Of a DNA stretch of 64,000 nt, positions 36,203-46,100 are shown piece after piece. A program made the position numbers and the translations under genes. This stretch comes from Ruegeria discodermiae (GTDB taxonomy: Bacteria; Pseudomonadota; Alphaproteobacteria; Rhodobacterales; Rhodobacteraceae). The DNA lies in assembly GCF_030758345.1 (NCBI RefSeq), contig NZ_JAVAMO010000018.1, positions 28,198 to 92,197 of the forward strand. The letters are read 5' to 3'. Below the pieces are notes generated by a model. It made no database searches. It saw only the letters and a list, made by a program, of their open reading frames with translations, and was not told where the DNA came from. Position 1 is the first letter of the stretch, and the number at the start of each line of letters is the position of its first letter.

Positions 36203-37585
36203 ATGAGCAAGTTCGATCTGATCGTCATCGGTGGTGGGCCGGGCGGCTATGTCGCTGCGATCCGCGCGGCGCAATTGGGGCTGAAGGTCGCCTGCGTAGA
36301 AGGGCGCGTGGCCCTTGGCGGCACCTGTCTGAATGTGGGCTGCATCCCGTCCAAGGCGCTGCTGGCCTCCTCGGCGAAATACGCCGAGCTGTCTCATCTT
36401 GCCGCGCATGGCATCGGCGTCGAAGGCGCCAGCCTCGACATCGGCGCGATGATGGGCCGCAAGAACAAGATCGTCGGTGATCTGATCAAGGGGATTGCCT
36501 TTCTGTTCAAGAAGAACGAGGTCGCATTGATCGAAGGCTGGGCACGGATCCCAGCCGCCGGGCAGGTGCAGGTCGGTGAGGATCTCTACGAGGCCGACAA
36601 TATCCTGATCGCCACCGGCTCCGAGGCGACGCCGCTGCCCGGTATCGAGTTTGATGAGGCAGACATCCTGAGTTCGACCGGTGCCTTGGCACTGGAGGAG
36701 GTGCCTGCGCATCTGGTCGTGATCGGCGCAGGCGTGATCGGGCTGGAACTTGGACAGGTCTGGGCGCGGTTGGGGGCCAAGGTCACGGTGATCGAATATC
36801 TTGATCGCATCCTGCCGGGTATTGACGGAGAAGTGGCCAAGCTGGCGCAGCGTGCCCTGTCCAAGCGTGGGCTGAAATTCCAGCTGGGCCGGGCACTGAA
36901 ATCCGTCGACAAGACCGAGACCGGCCTGACCCTGAGCGTGGACCGCGTCGGCAAGGACAAGGAAGAGGTGATCGAGGCCGACAAGGTTCTGATCGCAGTG
37001 GGACGCCGCCCGGTGACACGCGGTCTCGGGCTGGAGGAACTGGGCGTCGCGGTAAATGGGCGCGGGTTCATCGAAGTTGATGATACCTTCCAGACCTCGA
37101 TACCCGGCATCTATGCCATTGGCGATTGTGTGCCCGGCCCGATGCTGGCGCATAAGGCCGAAGAAGACGGTGTGGCCTGTGTCGAGATGTTGGCAGGGCA
37201 GGCGAGCCATGTGGATTACAATACGGTTCCCGGCGTCGTTTACACCGACCCCGAAGTCGCCTCGGTCGGCGCGACGGAAGAGGCGCTGAAAGACGCGGGC
37301 ACTGACTACACGGTTGGCAAGTTCGCCTTCATGGCCAACTCGCGCGCGCGTGCGACAGGGGATACCGACGGGGCGGTCAAGGTTCTGGCGGGTCCCGACG
37401 GCGCGCTGCTGGGCGCGCATATCTGTGGCGCCCATGGTGGCGATCTGATTGCCGAACTGGCTCTGGCCATGACCAAGGGTGCGACTGTGTCTGAGATTGC
37501 CGCCACATGCCACGCACACCCCGCGATGGGTGAGGCGGTCAAGGAAGCCTGCCTTGATGCGCTGGGCCGAGCGATCCACGCCTGA
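36203..37585 (+). CDS. lpdA: Dihydrolipoyl dehydrogenase (glycine-cleavage L protein)
   Basis: This FAD enzyme re-oxidises the lipoyl arm of GcvH with NAD+. The 460-residue protein starts [20 protein letters not shown] (FAD-binding GxGxxG). It contains the redox disulfide [13 protein letters not shown], the NAD-binding [12 protein letters not shown], and the C-terminal dimer-interface HAHPAMGE with the catalytic His. I start it at ATG 36203, ten bases after glyA with GAGGGG between; upstream codons in the same frame are inside glyA. Its place in this operon points to glycine cleavage, not pyruvate or 2-oxoglutarate dehydrogenase. Confidence 0.96.
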   Translation: MSKFDLIVIGGGPGGYVAAIRAAQLGLKVACVEGRVALGGTCLNVGCIPSKALLASSAKYAELSHLAAHGIGVEGASLDIGAMMGRKNKIVGDLIKGIAFLFKKNEVALIEGWARIPAAGQVQVGEDLYEADNILIATGSEATPLPGIEFDEADILSSTGALALEEVPAHLVVIGAGVIGLELGQVWARLGAKVTVIEYLDRILPGIDGEVAKLAQRALSKRGLKFQLGRALKSVDKTETGLTLSVDRVGKDKEEVIEADKVLIAVGRRPVTRGLGLEELGVAVNGRGFIEVDDTFQTSIPGIYAIGDCVPGPMLAHKAEEDGVACVEMLAGQASHVDYNTVPGVVYTDPEVASVGATEEALKDAGTDYTVGKFAFMANSRARATGDTDGAVKVLAGPDGALLGAHICGAHGGDLIAELALAMTKGATVSEIAATCHAHPAMGEAVKEACLDALGRAIHA

Positions 37586-37599
37586 AGGAGATCAGCCAG

Positions 37600-38544
37600 A
37601 TGACCATCCAGCTCCGCCCGCGCCACCCGGAAAAGGCCAGGAAAGCCGATAGCGCCATCCCGCGCAAACCGCATTGGATTCGGCGCAAAAAGGTCGAGAG
37701 CGCCGAATATTACGAAACCCGCCGCCTGATGCGCGACCACAATCTGGCAACCGTCTGCGAAGAGGCTGCCTGCCCGAATATCGGTGAATGCTGGTCCAAA
37801 CGCCACGCCACCATGATGATCATGGGCGAGGTTTGCACCCGTGGCTGTTCTTTCTGCAATGTCGCCACCGGTCGTCCCGACGCGCTGGACGCGTTCGAGC
37901 CGGGTCGCGTGGCGGTGGCGGTCAAGAAGCTGGGCTTGCGCCATGTGGTCATCACTTCGGTGGATCGCGACGACCTCGCGGATGGCGGGGCGGCGCATAT
38001 CGCCCAGACGATCCGCGCGGTGCGTCACCAGAACCAAGGCACAACGGTCGAGGTGCTCACGCCCGACTTTCTGGGCAAGGGCAACGCTGCGGATATCGTA
38101 TTCGAGGCCGCTCCGGATGTGTTCAATCACAACCTTGAAACTGTCCCGCATCTTTACCCGACGGTGCGACCCGGCGCGCGCTATTACACCTCTCTGCGCC
38201 TGCTGCACGATGCCAAGCGTGCCAATCCTGAAATTTTTACCAAATCCGGCCTGATGGTCGGCCTTGGCGAGACCCTGAATGACGTAAAGCAGGTGATGGA
38301 TGATCTGCGGGCCGCACAGGTCGATTTTCTGACCGTGGGCCAATACCTGCAGCCCACCGCAAAGCATCACCCGATCGATCGGTTCTGGTCACCCGAAGAG
38401 TTTGCCCAGCTGGAGCGCATCGCGCGCTCCAAGGGTTTCCTGCACGTGTCGGCAACCCCGCTGACCCGTTCGTCGTTCCACGCGGACGAAGACTTTGCCG
38501 CCCTCAAACAGGCTCGCCAGCAGGCGCTGGCCAACAGGGCATAA
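37600..38544 (+). CDS. lipA: Lipoyl synthase
   Basis: This radical SAM enzyme inserts two sulfur atoms into the octanoyl group on lipoyl domains. The 314 residues carry the auxiliary cluster motif [12 protein letters not shown] (about 52-63), the radical SAM cluster [10 protein letters not shown] (about 78-87) and the C-terminal TRSSFHAD serine block that ligates the auxiliary cluster. It sits 14 bases after the L-protein gene and upstream of gcvH, fitting a role in lipoylating GcvH, although it probably serves the whole cell. Confidence 0.97.
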   Translation: MTIQLRPRHPEKARKADSAIPRKPHWIRRKKVESAEYYETRRLMRDHNLATVCEEAACPNIGECWSKRHATMMIMGEVCTRGCSFCNVATGRPDALDAFEPGRVAVAVKKLGLRHVVITSVDRDDLADGGAAHIAQTIRAVRHQNQGTTVEVLTPDFLGKGNAADIVFEAAPDVFNHNLETVPHLYPTVRPGARYYTSLRLLHDAKRANPEIFTKSGLMVGLGETLNDVKQVMDDLRAAQVDFLTVGQYLQPTAKHHPIDRFWSPEEFAQLERIARSKGFLHVSATPLTRSSFHADEDFAALKQARQQALANRA

Positions 38545-38569
38545 CCCCAACGCATATGGGAGGGACTCC

Positions 38570-39943
38570 ATGGAAGCGTTAAGTTCAATCGTAGGGGCCA
38601 TCAATGGCGTCGTGTGGGGGCCGCTGATGCTGGTCCTCATTCTTGGCGTCGGCTTCTTCTTGCAGGTGGGGCTGAAATTCATGCCGATCCTGCGCATCGG
38701 AACCGGTTTCAGCCTGCTGTTCAAAGGCCGCGAAGGGCAGGGCGCAGGGCAGATCAGCCCGTTCAACGCGCTGATGACCTCGCTCTCGGCGACCATCGGG
38801 ACCGGCAATATCGCTGGTGTGGCCACTGCTGTCTTCCTGGGCGGTCCGGGCGCATTGTTCTGGATGTGGATGACCGCCCTGGTGGGCATGGCCACCAAAT
38901 ATGCCGAAGCGGTCTGCGCGGTGAAGTACCGCGAGCAGGATGAGCTGGGCAACTTCGTTGGTGGCCCGATGTATTACATCAAGAACGGGTTGGGTGCGAA
39001 ATGGGCCTGGCTGGGCGTGGCCTTTGCGCTGTTCGGCGCGGTTGCAGCCTTCGGCATCGGCAATGGCGTGCAGGCCAACGGTGTGGCGCAGGTTCTGGAC
39101 TCGAATTTCGGCATCAACACCTCGGTCACCGGCGTGGTGCTGATGGTTATGACCGCTGGCGTTATCCTCGGTGGCATTACCCGCATCGGTGCGGTTGCGG
39201 GTAAACTGGTTCCGTTCATGGCGGTTGCCTATATCATCGCTGGCCTGCTGGTTCTGCTGATCAATATCGGCGCCATTGGCGAGGCGCTGGGTCTGGTCTT
39301 TACCTATGCCTTCACCCCGTCCGCCGCCGAAGGTGGGTTTGCGGGTGCCGCCGTCTGGGCGGCCATCCGCTTCGGTGTGGCACGCGGCGTGTTCTCGAAC
39401 GAAGCCGGTCTGGGATCGGCTCCGATCGCGCATGCGGCAGCTGAAACCAAGGGGCCCGTGAATCAGGGCCTGATCGCGATGCTCGGTACATTCATTGACA
39501 CGATCATCGTCTGCACCATCACCGGTCTGGCAATCATCTCGTCGGGCGCATGGACCAGCGGTGAATCCGGTGCAGCTCTGACCCGCCTGGCGTTTGAGAC
39601 CACCCTGCCGGGCTTTGGCGGCCACCTGATCGCCATCGCATTGTCGATCTTTGCCTTCACCACCATCCTCGGCTGGTCGTTTTATGGCGAGAAATGCGTT
39701 GAGTTCCTGCTGGGCGTCAAATCCCTGATCCCCTACCGGGTGCTGTGGATCGTTGCGATCTATTTCGGGGCCACCGCCGATCTGGGCTTCATCTGGCTGC
39801 TGGCGGATACGCTGAACGCAATGATGGCCATTCCGAACCTGATAGCACTGGCATTGTTGAGCCCGATCGTCTTCAAATTGACAAAAGAGTTCTTTGCAAG
39901 CGGCGGCCAGTCTGAGGAACCGGGCGGCGCGCCGGCTGAGTAA
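38570..39943 (+). CDS. Sodium:alanine/glycine symporter (AGCS family)
   Basis: The 457-residue membrane protein, with about ten or eleven helices, matches the AGCS family: LSATIGTGNIAGVATAVFLGGPGALFWMW, then GLGSAPIAHAAAETKGPVNQG. It imports glycine or alanine with Na+. The start ATG 38570 (MEALSSIVGAINGVVWGPLM) has GGGAGG seven bases upstream. Its place between lipA and the gcv genes argues for glycine as substrate, to feed the glycine-cleavage system. Confidence 0.93.
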   Translation: MEALSSIVGAINGVVWGPLMLVLILGVGFFLQVGLKFMPILRIGTGFSLLFKGREGQGAGQISPFNALMTSLSATIGTGNIAGVATAVFLGGPGALFWMWMTALVGMATKYAEAVCAVKYREQDELGNFVGGPMYYIKNGLGAKWAWLGVAFALFGAVAAFGIGNGVQANGVAQVLDSNFGINTSVTGVVLMVMTAGVILGGITRIGAVAGKLVPFMAVAYIIAGLLVLLINIGAIGEALGLVFTYAFTPSAAEGGFAGAAVWAAIRFGVARGVFSNEAGLGSAPIAHAAAETKGPVNQGLIAMLGTFIDTIIVCTITGLAIISSGAWTSGESGAALTRLAFETTLPGFGGHLIAIALSIFAFTTILGWSFYGEKCVEFLLGVKSLIPYRVLWIVAIYFGATADLGFIWLLADTLNAMMAIPNLIALALLSPIVFKLTKEFFASGGQSEEPGGAPAE

Positions 39944-39960
39944 GTCGCGCCACGAAGATC

Positions 39961-39984
39961 AGAGGGGGCCGATACCGGCCCTCT
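39961..39984 (+). other. Hairpin between the symporter and stress-protein genes
   Basis: AGAGGG and CCG pair with CGG and CCCTCT around ATAC, with a two-base bulge. There is no T run. It may partly terminate or stabilise the transcript and so lower expression of the genes that follow. Confidence 0.4.
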
Positions 39985-40022
39985 CATCCGCAAAGCAACA
40001 CTTTGTCCTGAGGAGAGGGCCG

Positions 40023-40436
40023 ATGGCCACGAAAATCCTGCTGCCGATTGATCACACAGACGACCGCTCGTGGAAGAAGGCGCTGCCGCTGGCACTGGAG
40101 CAGGCCGGGTTCTACGCCGCAGAGCTGCATGCGGTGTCAGTTATTCCCGAGATCATCCAACTGCCCAATCTGCCACCCAATTACGGCGCAGGTGCCAAGG
40201 ACCATGTGCGCAACGCGGTGCAGACGATCCTGGAGGGCAATGGCGCCGCGGGAACACCCGTGCATATCGAAGAAGGCAGCGTTTACCGCGAGATCCTCAA
40301 ACTTGCCCACAAGGACGGGTTTGACCTGATCGTCATGGCCTCGGCCAAGGGCGACTTCCCGAATTATGAAATTGGTCCGAACCTCGCTCGGGTGGTGCGT
40401 AATGCGCATTGCTCGGTCATTGTGGTCCGTGACTGA
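40023..40436 (+). CDS. Universal stress protein (UspA family)
   Basis: The 137-residue protein begins MATKILLPIDHTDDRSWKKALPLALEQAG and ends with VVRNAHCSVIVVRD, the beta-alpha-beta Usp pattern. The nucleotide-binding loop G-2x-G-9x-G(S/T) is not clear, so ATP binding is uncertain. GAGGAGAGGG lies before ATG 40023. Its place inside the glycine operon, just before gcvT, is unusual and suggests a link to glycine metabolism or to nutrient stress. Confidence 0.85.
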   Translation: MATKILLPIDHTDDRSWKKALPLALEQAGFYAAELHAVSVIPEIIQLPNLPPNYGAGAKDHVRNAVQTILEGNGAAGTPVHIEEGSVYREILKLAHKDGFDLIVMASAKGDFPNYEIGPNLARVVRNAHCSVIVVRD

Positions 40437-40465
40437 CCCGAACACTCAACAGAAAGGCACCTGTC

Positions 40466-41563
40466 ATGACTGATGCGCCCAAACGCACGCCGCTTTATGA
40501 TCTGCATGTGGAACTTGGCGGCAAGATGGTCGATTTCGCCGGTTGGGAGATGCCGGTTCAATATCCCATGGGGATCATGGGAGAGCACAAGCAGTGCCGC
40601 GAAAAGGCCGCGCTGTTTGATGTCTCGCATATGGGGCAGGTGATCCTGCGTGGCGAGAATGTGGGTGAAAAGCTCGAAAGCCTCTGCCCGCAGGCCTATG
40701 CGACCCTGAAAGAAGGCAAGGCGCGCTACGGCTTCTTCACCAATGCAGAGGGCGGCATCATGGACGATCTGATCGTGTCCAATGCGGGCGATCACTATTT
40801 TGTAGTGGTCAACGCGGCGCTGCGCCATCAGGATATCCCGCATATGAGGGACAATCTGGACGGCGTAGAGGTGACCGAGATTTTCGACCGCGCGCTGGTG
40901 GCGGTGCAGGGACCGGCTGCCGAGAACGTCGTGGGAGAACTCTGCCCGGCAGCGCGGGATTTGAAATTCATGGAAACCACCGTGGCCGACATCAACGGCA
41001 CCTCCTGCCGCATCTCGCGCCTGGGCTATACGGGCGAGGATGGCTACGAGATTTCGATCCCCGAGGACAAGGCGGTCGAGGTCTCGCGCGCTTTTCTGGC
41101 ACATGAGGATTGCGAACCGGCAGGTCTGGGCGCGCGCGACAGCCTGCGGTTAGAGGCGGGGCTGTGCCTTTATGGCAATGACATCGACCAGTCGACCTCG
41201 CCCATTGAGGCCAGCCTGTCCTGGGCGATCCAGAAACGCCGCAAGGAGGAGGGCGGCTTTCCCGGCGCCGCGCGTATCCAAAAGGAACTGGCCGAAGGGG
41301 CCGCGAAAAAGCTGGTCGGGATCAAGCCCGAAGGCCGCGCGCCCGCGCGTCAGGGTATTGAAATCCAATCTACCGAGGGCAACACCATCGGCGCGATCAC
41401 CTCGGGCGGCTTCGGTCCCACGGTCGGCGGCCCGGTTGCGATGGGATATGTCGCTGCAGGTCACGGGGCGCCCGGCGAAAAAGTGAACCTCATCATTCGG
41501 GGCAAGGCGCAACCGGCAGAGATCGTGTCGCTGCCCTTTGTCACCCAGAACTACAAGCGTTGA
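40466..41563 (+). CDS. gcvT: Aminomethyltransferase (glycine-cleavage T protein)
   Basis: GcvT releases ammonia from the aminomethyl group on GcvH and hands the carbon to tetrahydrofolate as methylene-THF. The 365-residue protein has the family start TPLYDLHVELGGKMVDFAGWEMPVQYP, DVSHMGQV, the folate-binding Asp in GGIMDDLIV, RLGYTGEDGYEIS and the C-terminal GAITSGGFGPTVGGPVAMGYV. It is followed by gcvH after 17 bases. Confidence 0.97.
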   Translation: MTDAPKRTPLYDLHVELGGKMVDFAGWEMPVQYPMGIMGEHKQCREKAALFDVSHMGQVILRGENVGEKLESLCPQAYATLKEGKARYGFFTNAEGGIMDDLIVSNAGDHYFVVVNAALRHQDIPHMRDNLDGVEVTEIFDRALVAVQGPAAENVVGELCPAARDLKFMETTVADINGTSCRISRLGYTGEDGYEISIPEDKAVEVSRAFLAHEDCEPAGLGARDSLRLEAGLCLYGNDIDQSTSPIEASLSWAIQKRRKEEGGFPGAARIQKELAEGAAKKLVGIKPEGRAPARQGIEIQSTEGNTIGAITSGGFGPTVGGPVAMGYVAAGHGAPGEKVNLIIRGKAQPAEIVSLPFVTQNYKR

Positions 41564-41580
41564 AGTCAGGAGAGAGAGAC

Positions 41581-41946
41581 ATGGCAACCTATTACTCGGA
41601 AGAGCATGAATGGGTCACCGTTGACGGGGATACCGCCACGATCGGGATCACCCAGCATGCGGCGGACCAGTTGGGCGATATCGTCTTCGTCGAACAGAAA
41701 GAAGCGGGCGACGATTTCGAAAAAGGCGACGAGATCGGCGTGATCGAGTCGGTCAAAGCCGCCTCCGAGATCTATGCGCCGGTGGATGGCGAGGTGATCG
41801 AGGCCAACGAGGTGCTGGCCGACAATCCCGGGGCGCTGAACGAAAGCCCCGAAGGGGATGCCTGGATTTACAAGATCAAGCTCAGCGATGCGTCACAGCT
41901 GGATGATCTGATGGATCTGGACGGCTACAAGGCCCTGATCGGCTGA
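41581..41946 (+). CDS. gcvH: Glycine-cleavage H protein (lipoyl carrier)
   Basis: The 121-residue carrier shuttles the aminomethyl group between P, T and L proteins. The lipoylated Lys59 is in [20 protein letters not shown]. The start ATG 41581 ([11 protein letters not shown]) follows AGGAGAGAGAC. Length is normal. The 142 bases to gcvP contain a strong palindrome. Confidence 0.97.
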   Translation: MATYYSEEHEWVTVDGDTATIGITQHAADQLGDIVFVEQKEAGDDFEKGDEIGVIESVKAASEIYAPVDGEVIEANEVLADNPGALNESPEGDAWIYKIKLSDASQLDDLMDLDGYKALIG

Positions 41947-41992
41947 CCAAATGGCGGGCCCCCGGACCATGGGGTTCCGCCTGTTCGGGCCT

Positions 41993-42015
41993 GAAACTGT
42001 CCGCCGGACAGTTTC
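41993..42015. repeat. Perfect palindrome between gcvH and gcvP
   Basis: The arm GAAACTGTCCG is followed by one C and then the exact complement CGGACAGTTTC, a 23-base near-perfect palindrome with extra GC-rich flanks. It lies 46 bases after gcvH. It may be an intergenic repeat, an RNA processing or attenuating hairpin, or a protein-binding site that adjusts gcvP expression relative to gcvTH. Confidence 0.7.
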
Positions 42016-42088
42016 CGGGACGGCCCTCACTCCCCGCCGGAGGCGCGTGCAGCCTCCACCGGACCTGACATTCCATAGGAGCGCTGCA

Positions 42089-44944
42089 ATGGCCTTCAAA
42101 CTGACCGACTACGAAGCCTATGACTTCGCCAATCGCCGCCACATTGGCCCGTCGCCCACCGAAATGCGCGACATGCTCAAGGTGATCGGCTTCAAGACGC
42201 TGGACCAGCTGATCGATGCCACTGTTCCCCCGGCGATCCGCCAGAAAGAGGCGCTGGATTGGGGCCCCGCGATGACCGAACGCGACGCGCTCTTTCATAT
42301 GAAAGAGGTGGCGAGCAAGAACAAGGTTCTGACTTCGCTGATCGGGCAGGGCTATTACGGCACCACGACGCCCGCGCCGATCCTACGCAACATTCTGGAA
42401 AACCCGGCCTGGTACACGGCATATACCCCCTATCAGCCAGAGATCAGCCAGGGCCGTCTTGAGGCGCTCTTGAACTTCCAGACCATGGTCAGCGACTTGA
42501 CCGGGCTGGACGTGGCCAACGCGTCCCTGCTGGACGAGGCCACCGCCGCCGCCGAAGCCATGGCCATGGCCAAGCGTGGCGGCCGGTCGAAGGGCAATAA
42601 CGCGGCCTTCTTTGTCGACAAGAATTGCCATCCGCAGACCATCGCTGTGATCAAAACACGCGCGGAGCCTCTGGGCATCGACGTGCAGGTCGCCGATCCC
42701 GATACGCTTGACGCGGGCGCGGTGTTTGGCGCGATCTTCCAGTATCCCGGCACCCACGGCCATGTGCGCGACTTCACCGCTGAAATCGCTGCGCTGCATG
42801 AACACAAAGCCATCGCCGTTGTCGCCGCCGACATCCTATCGCTGGCTCTGTTGAAGTCACCCGGCGAGATGGGCGCGGATATTGCCATTGGCTCGACCCA
42901 GCGTTTTGGCGTGCCGATGGGTTATGGCGGTCCGCACGCGGCCTATATGGCGACCACCGACAAGCTGAAGCGGGCGATGCCGGGCCGGATCATCGGCGTC
43001 AGCATCGATAGCCGCGGCAACAAAGCCTATCGCCTAGCGCTGCAAACCCGCGAGCAACATATTCGCCGCGAGAAAGCCAACTCGAATGTTTGTACTGCGC
43101 AGGCCCTGCTGGCGGTCATTGCCTCAATGTATGCCGTGTACCATGGCCCCGACGGCATCAAGGCCATCGCGCAATCGGTGCACCGCAAGACCTCGCGCCT
43201 GGCCGCCGGTCTGGAGGAGGCAGGCTTCGCCGTTGAACCGGAAGTTTTCTTCGACACGATCACGGTCGAGGTCGGCCATCTGCAAAAGACGGTGATGGAG
43301 GCCGCCGTGTCGCGCGGCGTCAACCTGCGCAAGGTAGGTGATTCGAAAGTGGGTATCAGCCTCGACGAACAGACCCGGCCCGAGACCATCGAGGCTGCCT
43401 GGGGGGCTTTCGGCATCGATAAGACAGACGACAGCTCGAACAAGGTCTATCGCCTGCCCGACTATGCGCTGCGCGAAAGCGCGTACCTGACGCATCCGAT
43501 CTTCCACCAGAACAGGGCCGAGGCCGAAATCACCCGCTATATGCGCCGTCTGGCCGACCGTGACCTGGCGCTGGACCGGGCGATGATCCCGCTGGGCTCC
43601 TGCACCATGAAGCTGAACGCGACGATCGAGATGATCCCGGTCACCTGGCCCGAGTTCGGCAACCTGCACCCGTTTTGCCCCGAAGATCAGGCGCAAGGCT
43701 ATCACGAGATGATTGCCGATCTGAACGACAAGCTGTGCCAGATCACTGGCTATGACGCGATCTCCCAGCAGCCCAATTCAGGCGCGCAGGGCGAATATGC
43801 GGGCCTGCTGACCATCCGCAACTATCACTTCGCACGCGGAGAGGGGCACCGCAATGTCTGCCTGATCCCCACCTCCGCGCACGGGACCAACCCCGCCTCG
43901 GCGCATATGGTGGGCTGGCAGGTTGTGCCGGTGCAATCGGATGAGAAGGGCAATATCGATCTGGTTGATTTCCGCGCCAAGGCTGAAAAGCACTCGGATA
44001 ACCTGGCGGGGTGCATGATCACCTACCCCTCGACCCATGGCGTGTTCGAGACCACCGTTCAGGAGGTCTGCCAGATCACCCATGATCATGGCGGTCAGGT
44101 CTATATCGATGGTGCCAACATGAACGCCATGGTTGGGCTTTCGCGTCCCGGTGACATTGGCGGCGATGTCAGCCACCTGAACCTGCACAAGACCTTCTGC
44201 ATCCCGCATGGCGGCGGCGGCCCCGGCATGGGTCCGATCGGCGTCAAGGCGCATCTGGAGGAGCACCTGCCCGGCCATCCGGAATACGGCACCGCCGTGG
44301 GTCCGGTCTCGGCGGCACCGTTTGGGTCTCCGTCCATTCTACCTGTCAGCTGGGCCTATGTGCTGCTGATGGGTGGCGCGGGGCTGACTCAGGCCACCAA
44401 AGTGGCGATCCTGAACGCCAACTACATCGCGGCGCGACTCAAGGACGCCTATCCGATACTCTACACCTCGGAAACCGGTCGGGTCGCGCATGAGTGTATC
44501 CTCGACACCCGCCCGTTGGACGCTGAGGCGCATGTCACCGTCGATGATATTGCCAAGCGCCTGGTCGATAGCGGCTTCCATGCGCCGACCATGTCCTGGC
44601 CGGTGGCTGGCACCCTGATGGTCGAACCGACCGAGTCGGAGCCCATGGCCGAACTGGATCGGTTCTGCGACGCGATGCTGTCGATCCGGGCCGAGGCGCA
44701 GCAGATCATCGATGGCGAGATCGACGCCGAGAACAACCCGCTCAAGAACGCACCACATACGGTGCGTGATCTGGTGGGCGACTGGGACCGGCCCTATACC
44801 CGCGAGCAGGCCTGTTTCCCGGCGGGCTCGCTTGGGGTCGACAAATACTGGTCTCCGGTCAACCGCGTCGACAACGCCTATGGCGATCGCAATCTGGTCT
44901 GCACTTGTCCACCGATGTCGGACTATGAGGACGACGCGGCCTGA
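42089..44944 (+). CDS. gcvP: Glycine dehydrogenase (decarboxylating), P protein
   Basis: GcvP is the PLP enzyme that decarboxylates glycine and loads the aminomethyl group on GcvH. It is the single-chain, 951-residue form: an N-terminal half ([39 protein letters not shown] region) and a C-terminal catalytic half with the PLP lysine in [23 protein letters not shown] start it at ATG 42089 ([20 protein letters not shown]), seven bases after AGGAG. The frame is open further upstream but reads as non-coding. It is the last gene of the glycine operon. Confidence 0.97.
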   Translation: MAFKLTDYEAYDFANRRHIGPSPTEMRDMLKVIGFKTLDQLIDATVPPAIRQKEALDWGPAMTERDALFHMKEVASKNKVLTSLIGQGYYGTTTPAPILRNILENPAWYTAYTPYQPEISQGRLEALLNFQTMVSDLTGLDVANASLLDEATAAAEAMAMAKRGGRSKGNNAAFFVDKNCHPQTIAVIKTRAEPLGIDVQVADPDTLDAGAVFGAIFQYPGTHGHVRDFTAEIAALHEHKAIAVVAADILSLALLKSPGEMGADIAIGSTQRFGVPMGYGGPHAAYMATTDKLKRAMPGRIIGVSIDSRGNKAYRLALQTREQHIRREKANSNVCTAQALLAVIASMYAVYHGPDGIKAIAQSVHRKTSRLAAGLEEAGFAVEPEVFFDTITVEVGHLQKTVMEAAVSRGVNLRKVGDSKVGISLDEQTRPETIEAAWGAFGIDKTDDSSNKVYRLPDYALRESAYLTHPIFHQNRAEAEITRYMRRLADRDLALDRAMIPLGSCTMKLNATIEMIPVTWPEFGNLHPFCPEDQAQGYHEMIADLNDKLCQITGYDAISQQPNSGAQGEYAGLLTIRNYHFARGEGHRNVCLIPTSAHGTNPASAHMVGWQVVPVQSDEKGNIDLVDFRAKAEKHSDNLAGCMITYPSTHGVFETTVQEVCQITHDHGGQVYIDGANMNAMVGLSRPGDIGGDVSHLNLHKTFCIPHGGGGPGMGPIGVKAHLEEHLPGHPEYGTAVGPVSAAPFGSPSILPVSWAYVLLMGGAGLTQATKVAILNANYIAARLKDAYPILYTSETGRVAHECILDTRPLDAEAHVTVDDIAKRLVDSGFHAPTMSWPVAGTLMVEPTESEPMAELDRFCDAMLSIRAEAQQIIDGEIDAENNPLKNAPHTVRDLVGDWDRPYTREQACFPAGSLGVDKYWSPVNRVDNAYGDRNLVCTCPPMSDYEDDAA

Positions 44945-44958
44945 ACCCTGCCGTTTCC

Positions 44959-44986
44959 TATCTCGCCAGCTTAGGCTGGCGAGATA
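44959..44986. terminator. Strong hairpin between gcvP and a convergent gene, probable bidirectional terminator
   Basis: A 12-base stem, TATCTCGCCAGC (44959-44970) with GCTGGCGAGATA (44975-44986), has the loop TTAG. It sits 14 bases after the gcvP stop and 33 bases before the end of the convergent DUF1330 gene, the usual place of a shared terminator. There is no long T run. Confidence 0.75.
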
Positions 44987-45019
44987 CTCCCCCAGAAGTG
45001 AGGAGGTCGCAACGCGGGT

Positions 45020-45313
45020 TCAGAGTCCCTCGATCAGCGCGATATCTGCCTGACAGGCCCCTGCACGTTTCTCTCGGGCAGCTTGGTATTCTGTTGAGTT
45101 GTAGCAGTTTCGGGCTTGCTGGATTGTATCGAACTCGATGATGACGCGGCGTTGCCAGTTTTGGCCTTCGAGGGTTTCTGCGTCTCCGCGCGCGAGAAAG
45201 CGGGCGCCGTATTTGCGGAAAGCTTCGGGGGCGATGGACTGGTAGCCCTGATAGGCGTCGGGGTCTGTCACGGTGACGTTAGCGATCCAGTAAGCCTTTG
45301 GCGTGTCAGTCAT
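45020..45313 (-). CDS. DUF1330 domain-containing protein
   Basis: The 97-residue protein of the ferredoxin-like dimeric alpha-beta barrel superfamily starts KAYWIANVTVTDPDAYQGYQ and continues ARFLARGDAETLEGQNWQRRVIIEF. Family members are small cofactor-free catalysts or binding proteins often linked to degradation pathways. The start ATG 45313 overlaps the end of the GntR regulator gene, with AGGAAAAG upstream, so it is co-transcribed with the regulator and divergent from the main catabolic cluster. The reaction is unknown. Confidence 0.85.
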   Translation of the reverse strand: MTDTPKAYWIANVTVTDPDAYQGYQSIAPEAFRKYGARFLARGDAETLEGQNWQRRVIIEFDTIQQARNCYNSTEYQAAREKRAGACQADIALIEGL

Positions 45314-45998
45314 TTTCACTCTTTTCCTCTGCCGCGAGCAGCCTGTCGGCGATGGCGCTGGTGTCATCCAGATGGTGTTCAACGGCCCGGCGCGCGGCGT
45401 CTGGATTGCCCGAAGTAATCGCCTCGCAAATCCGTTCCATATGGGCGATGCCGGGACGTTCGCGGTTGGAGGTGGACAATGTTATCATCCGCAACCGGCT
45501 GATCCGCCCGTTCAGGCGCTGCACGATGTCCCAGGCGATATACTGCCCGGCGCCGTCGAAAATCTCGGAGTAGAAATCCGCCGTGGCGCGGAACAGCGCG
45601 CCGGGCGCCTTGTCCGAGAAGCCGAGTTTCAGCCGCTCAAGCGCATCTATGAGGGTGTGCGCGCGCTCAGGCGTGATATTGCGGGCGCAGCCTTCGGCGG
45701 CTGCGGTTTCGAGCATGCGGCGGATGGCGTAGATCTGACGGGCATCCTCGCGGTTCATGATGGCGACGATCGGGCCGCGCCCGGGCAGGATCTCCACTAG
45801 GCCTTCGGCTTCGAGATAGCGTATTGTTTCCCGGATGACGGTTCTGCTGACGCCCAGCTGGTCGCAGAGCGGGCGTTCGACAAGCCGTTCGCCGGGCAGG
45901 AAAACCCCCTCGATAATCGCGTCGCGCATCCGATCCTGCACCATGTCTCGCAGGGTTGCGGGGGGGTGGTCGATCTTCGTCAGCTTGGCGGTGCTCAT
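45306..45998 (-). CDS. GntR-family (FadR/FCD) transcriptional regulator
   Basis: The 230-residue protein has an N-terminal winged helix (RLVERPLCDQLGVSRTVIRETIRYLEAEGLVE, about 40-72) and an FCD ligand domain (about 85-215) that usually binds a small carboxylate, often via a metal. It is divergent from the AA_synth gene. A perfect 14-base palindrome of the GntR type lies over the promoter between them, so it most likely represses the catabolic cluster until its substrate is present. Confidence 0.9.
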   Translation of the reverse strand: MSTAKLTKIDHPPATLRDMVQDRMRDAIIEGVFLPGERLVERPLCDQLGVSRTVIRETIRYLEAEGLVEILPGRGPIVAIMNREDARQIYAIRRMLETAAAEGCARNITPERAHTLIDALERLKLGFSDKAPGALFRATADFYSEIFDGAGQYIAWDIVQRLNGRISRLRMITLSTSNRERPGIAHMERICEAITSGNPDAARRAVEHHLDDTSAIADRLLAAEEKSEND

Positions 45999-46041
45999 GG
46001 CTTTCTTGCTATCAGTTCAGGGTCGAGTGAACAAGGTATGA

Positions 46042-46071
46042 TTGACAGCTTGTAATATGGTATACCATAAT
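46042..46071 (+). promoter_or_regulatory. Catabolic-cluster promoter with perfect GntR operator
   Basis: TTGACA (46042-46047) and CATAAT (46066-46071) with an 18-base spacer make a good sigma-70-type promoter. TATGGTATACCATA (46056-46069), a perfect palindrome of the TGGTATACCA kind bound by FadR-type regulators, covers the spacer and the -10 box. The first gene starts 30 bases downstream. Confidence 0.75.
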
Positions 46072-46100
46072 CTTGCCACCGAATCGCAAGGACCAAAATC

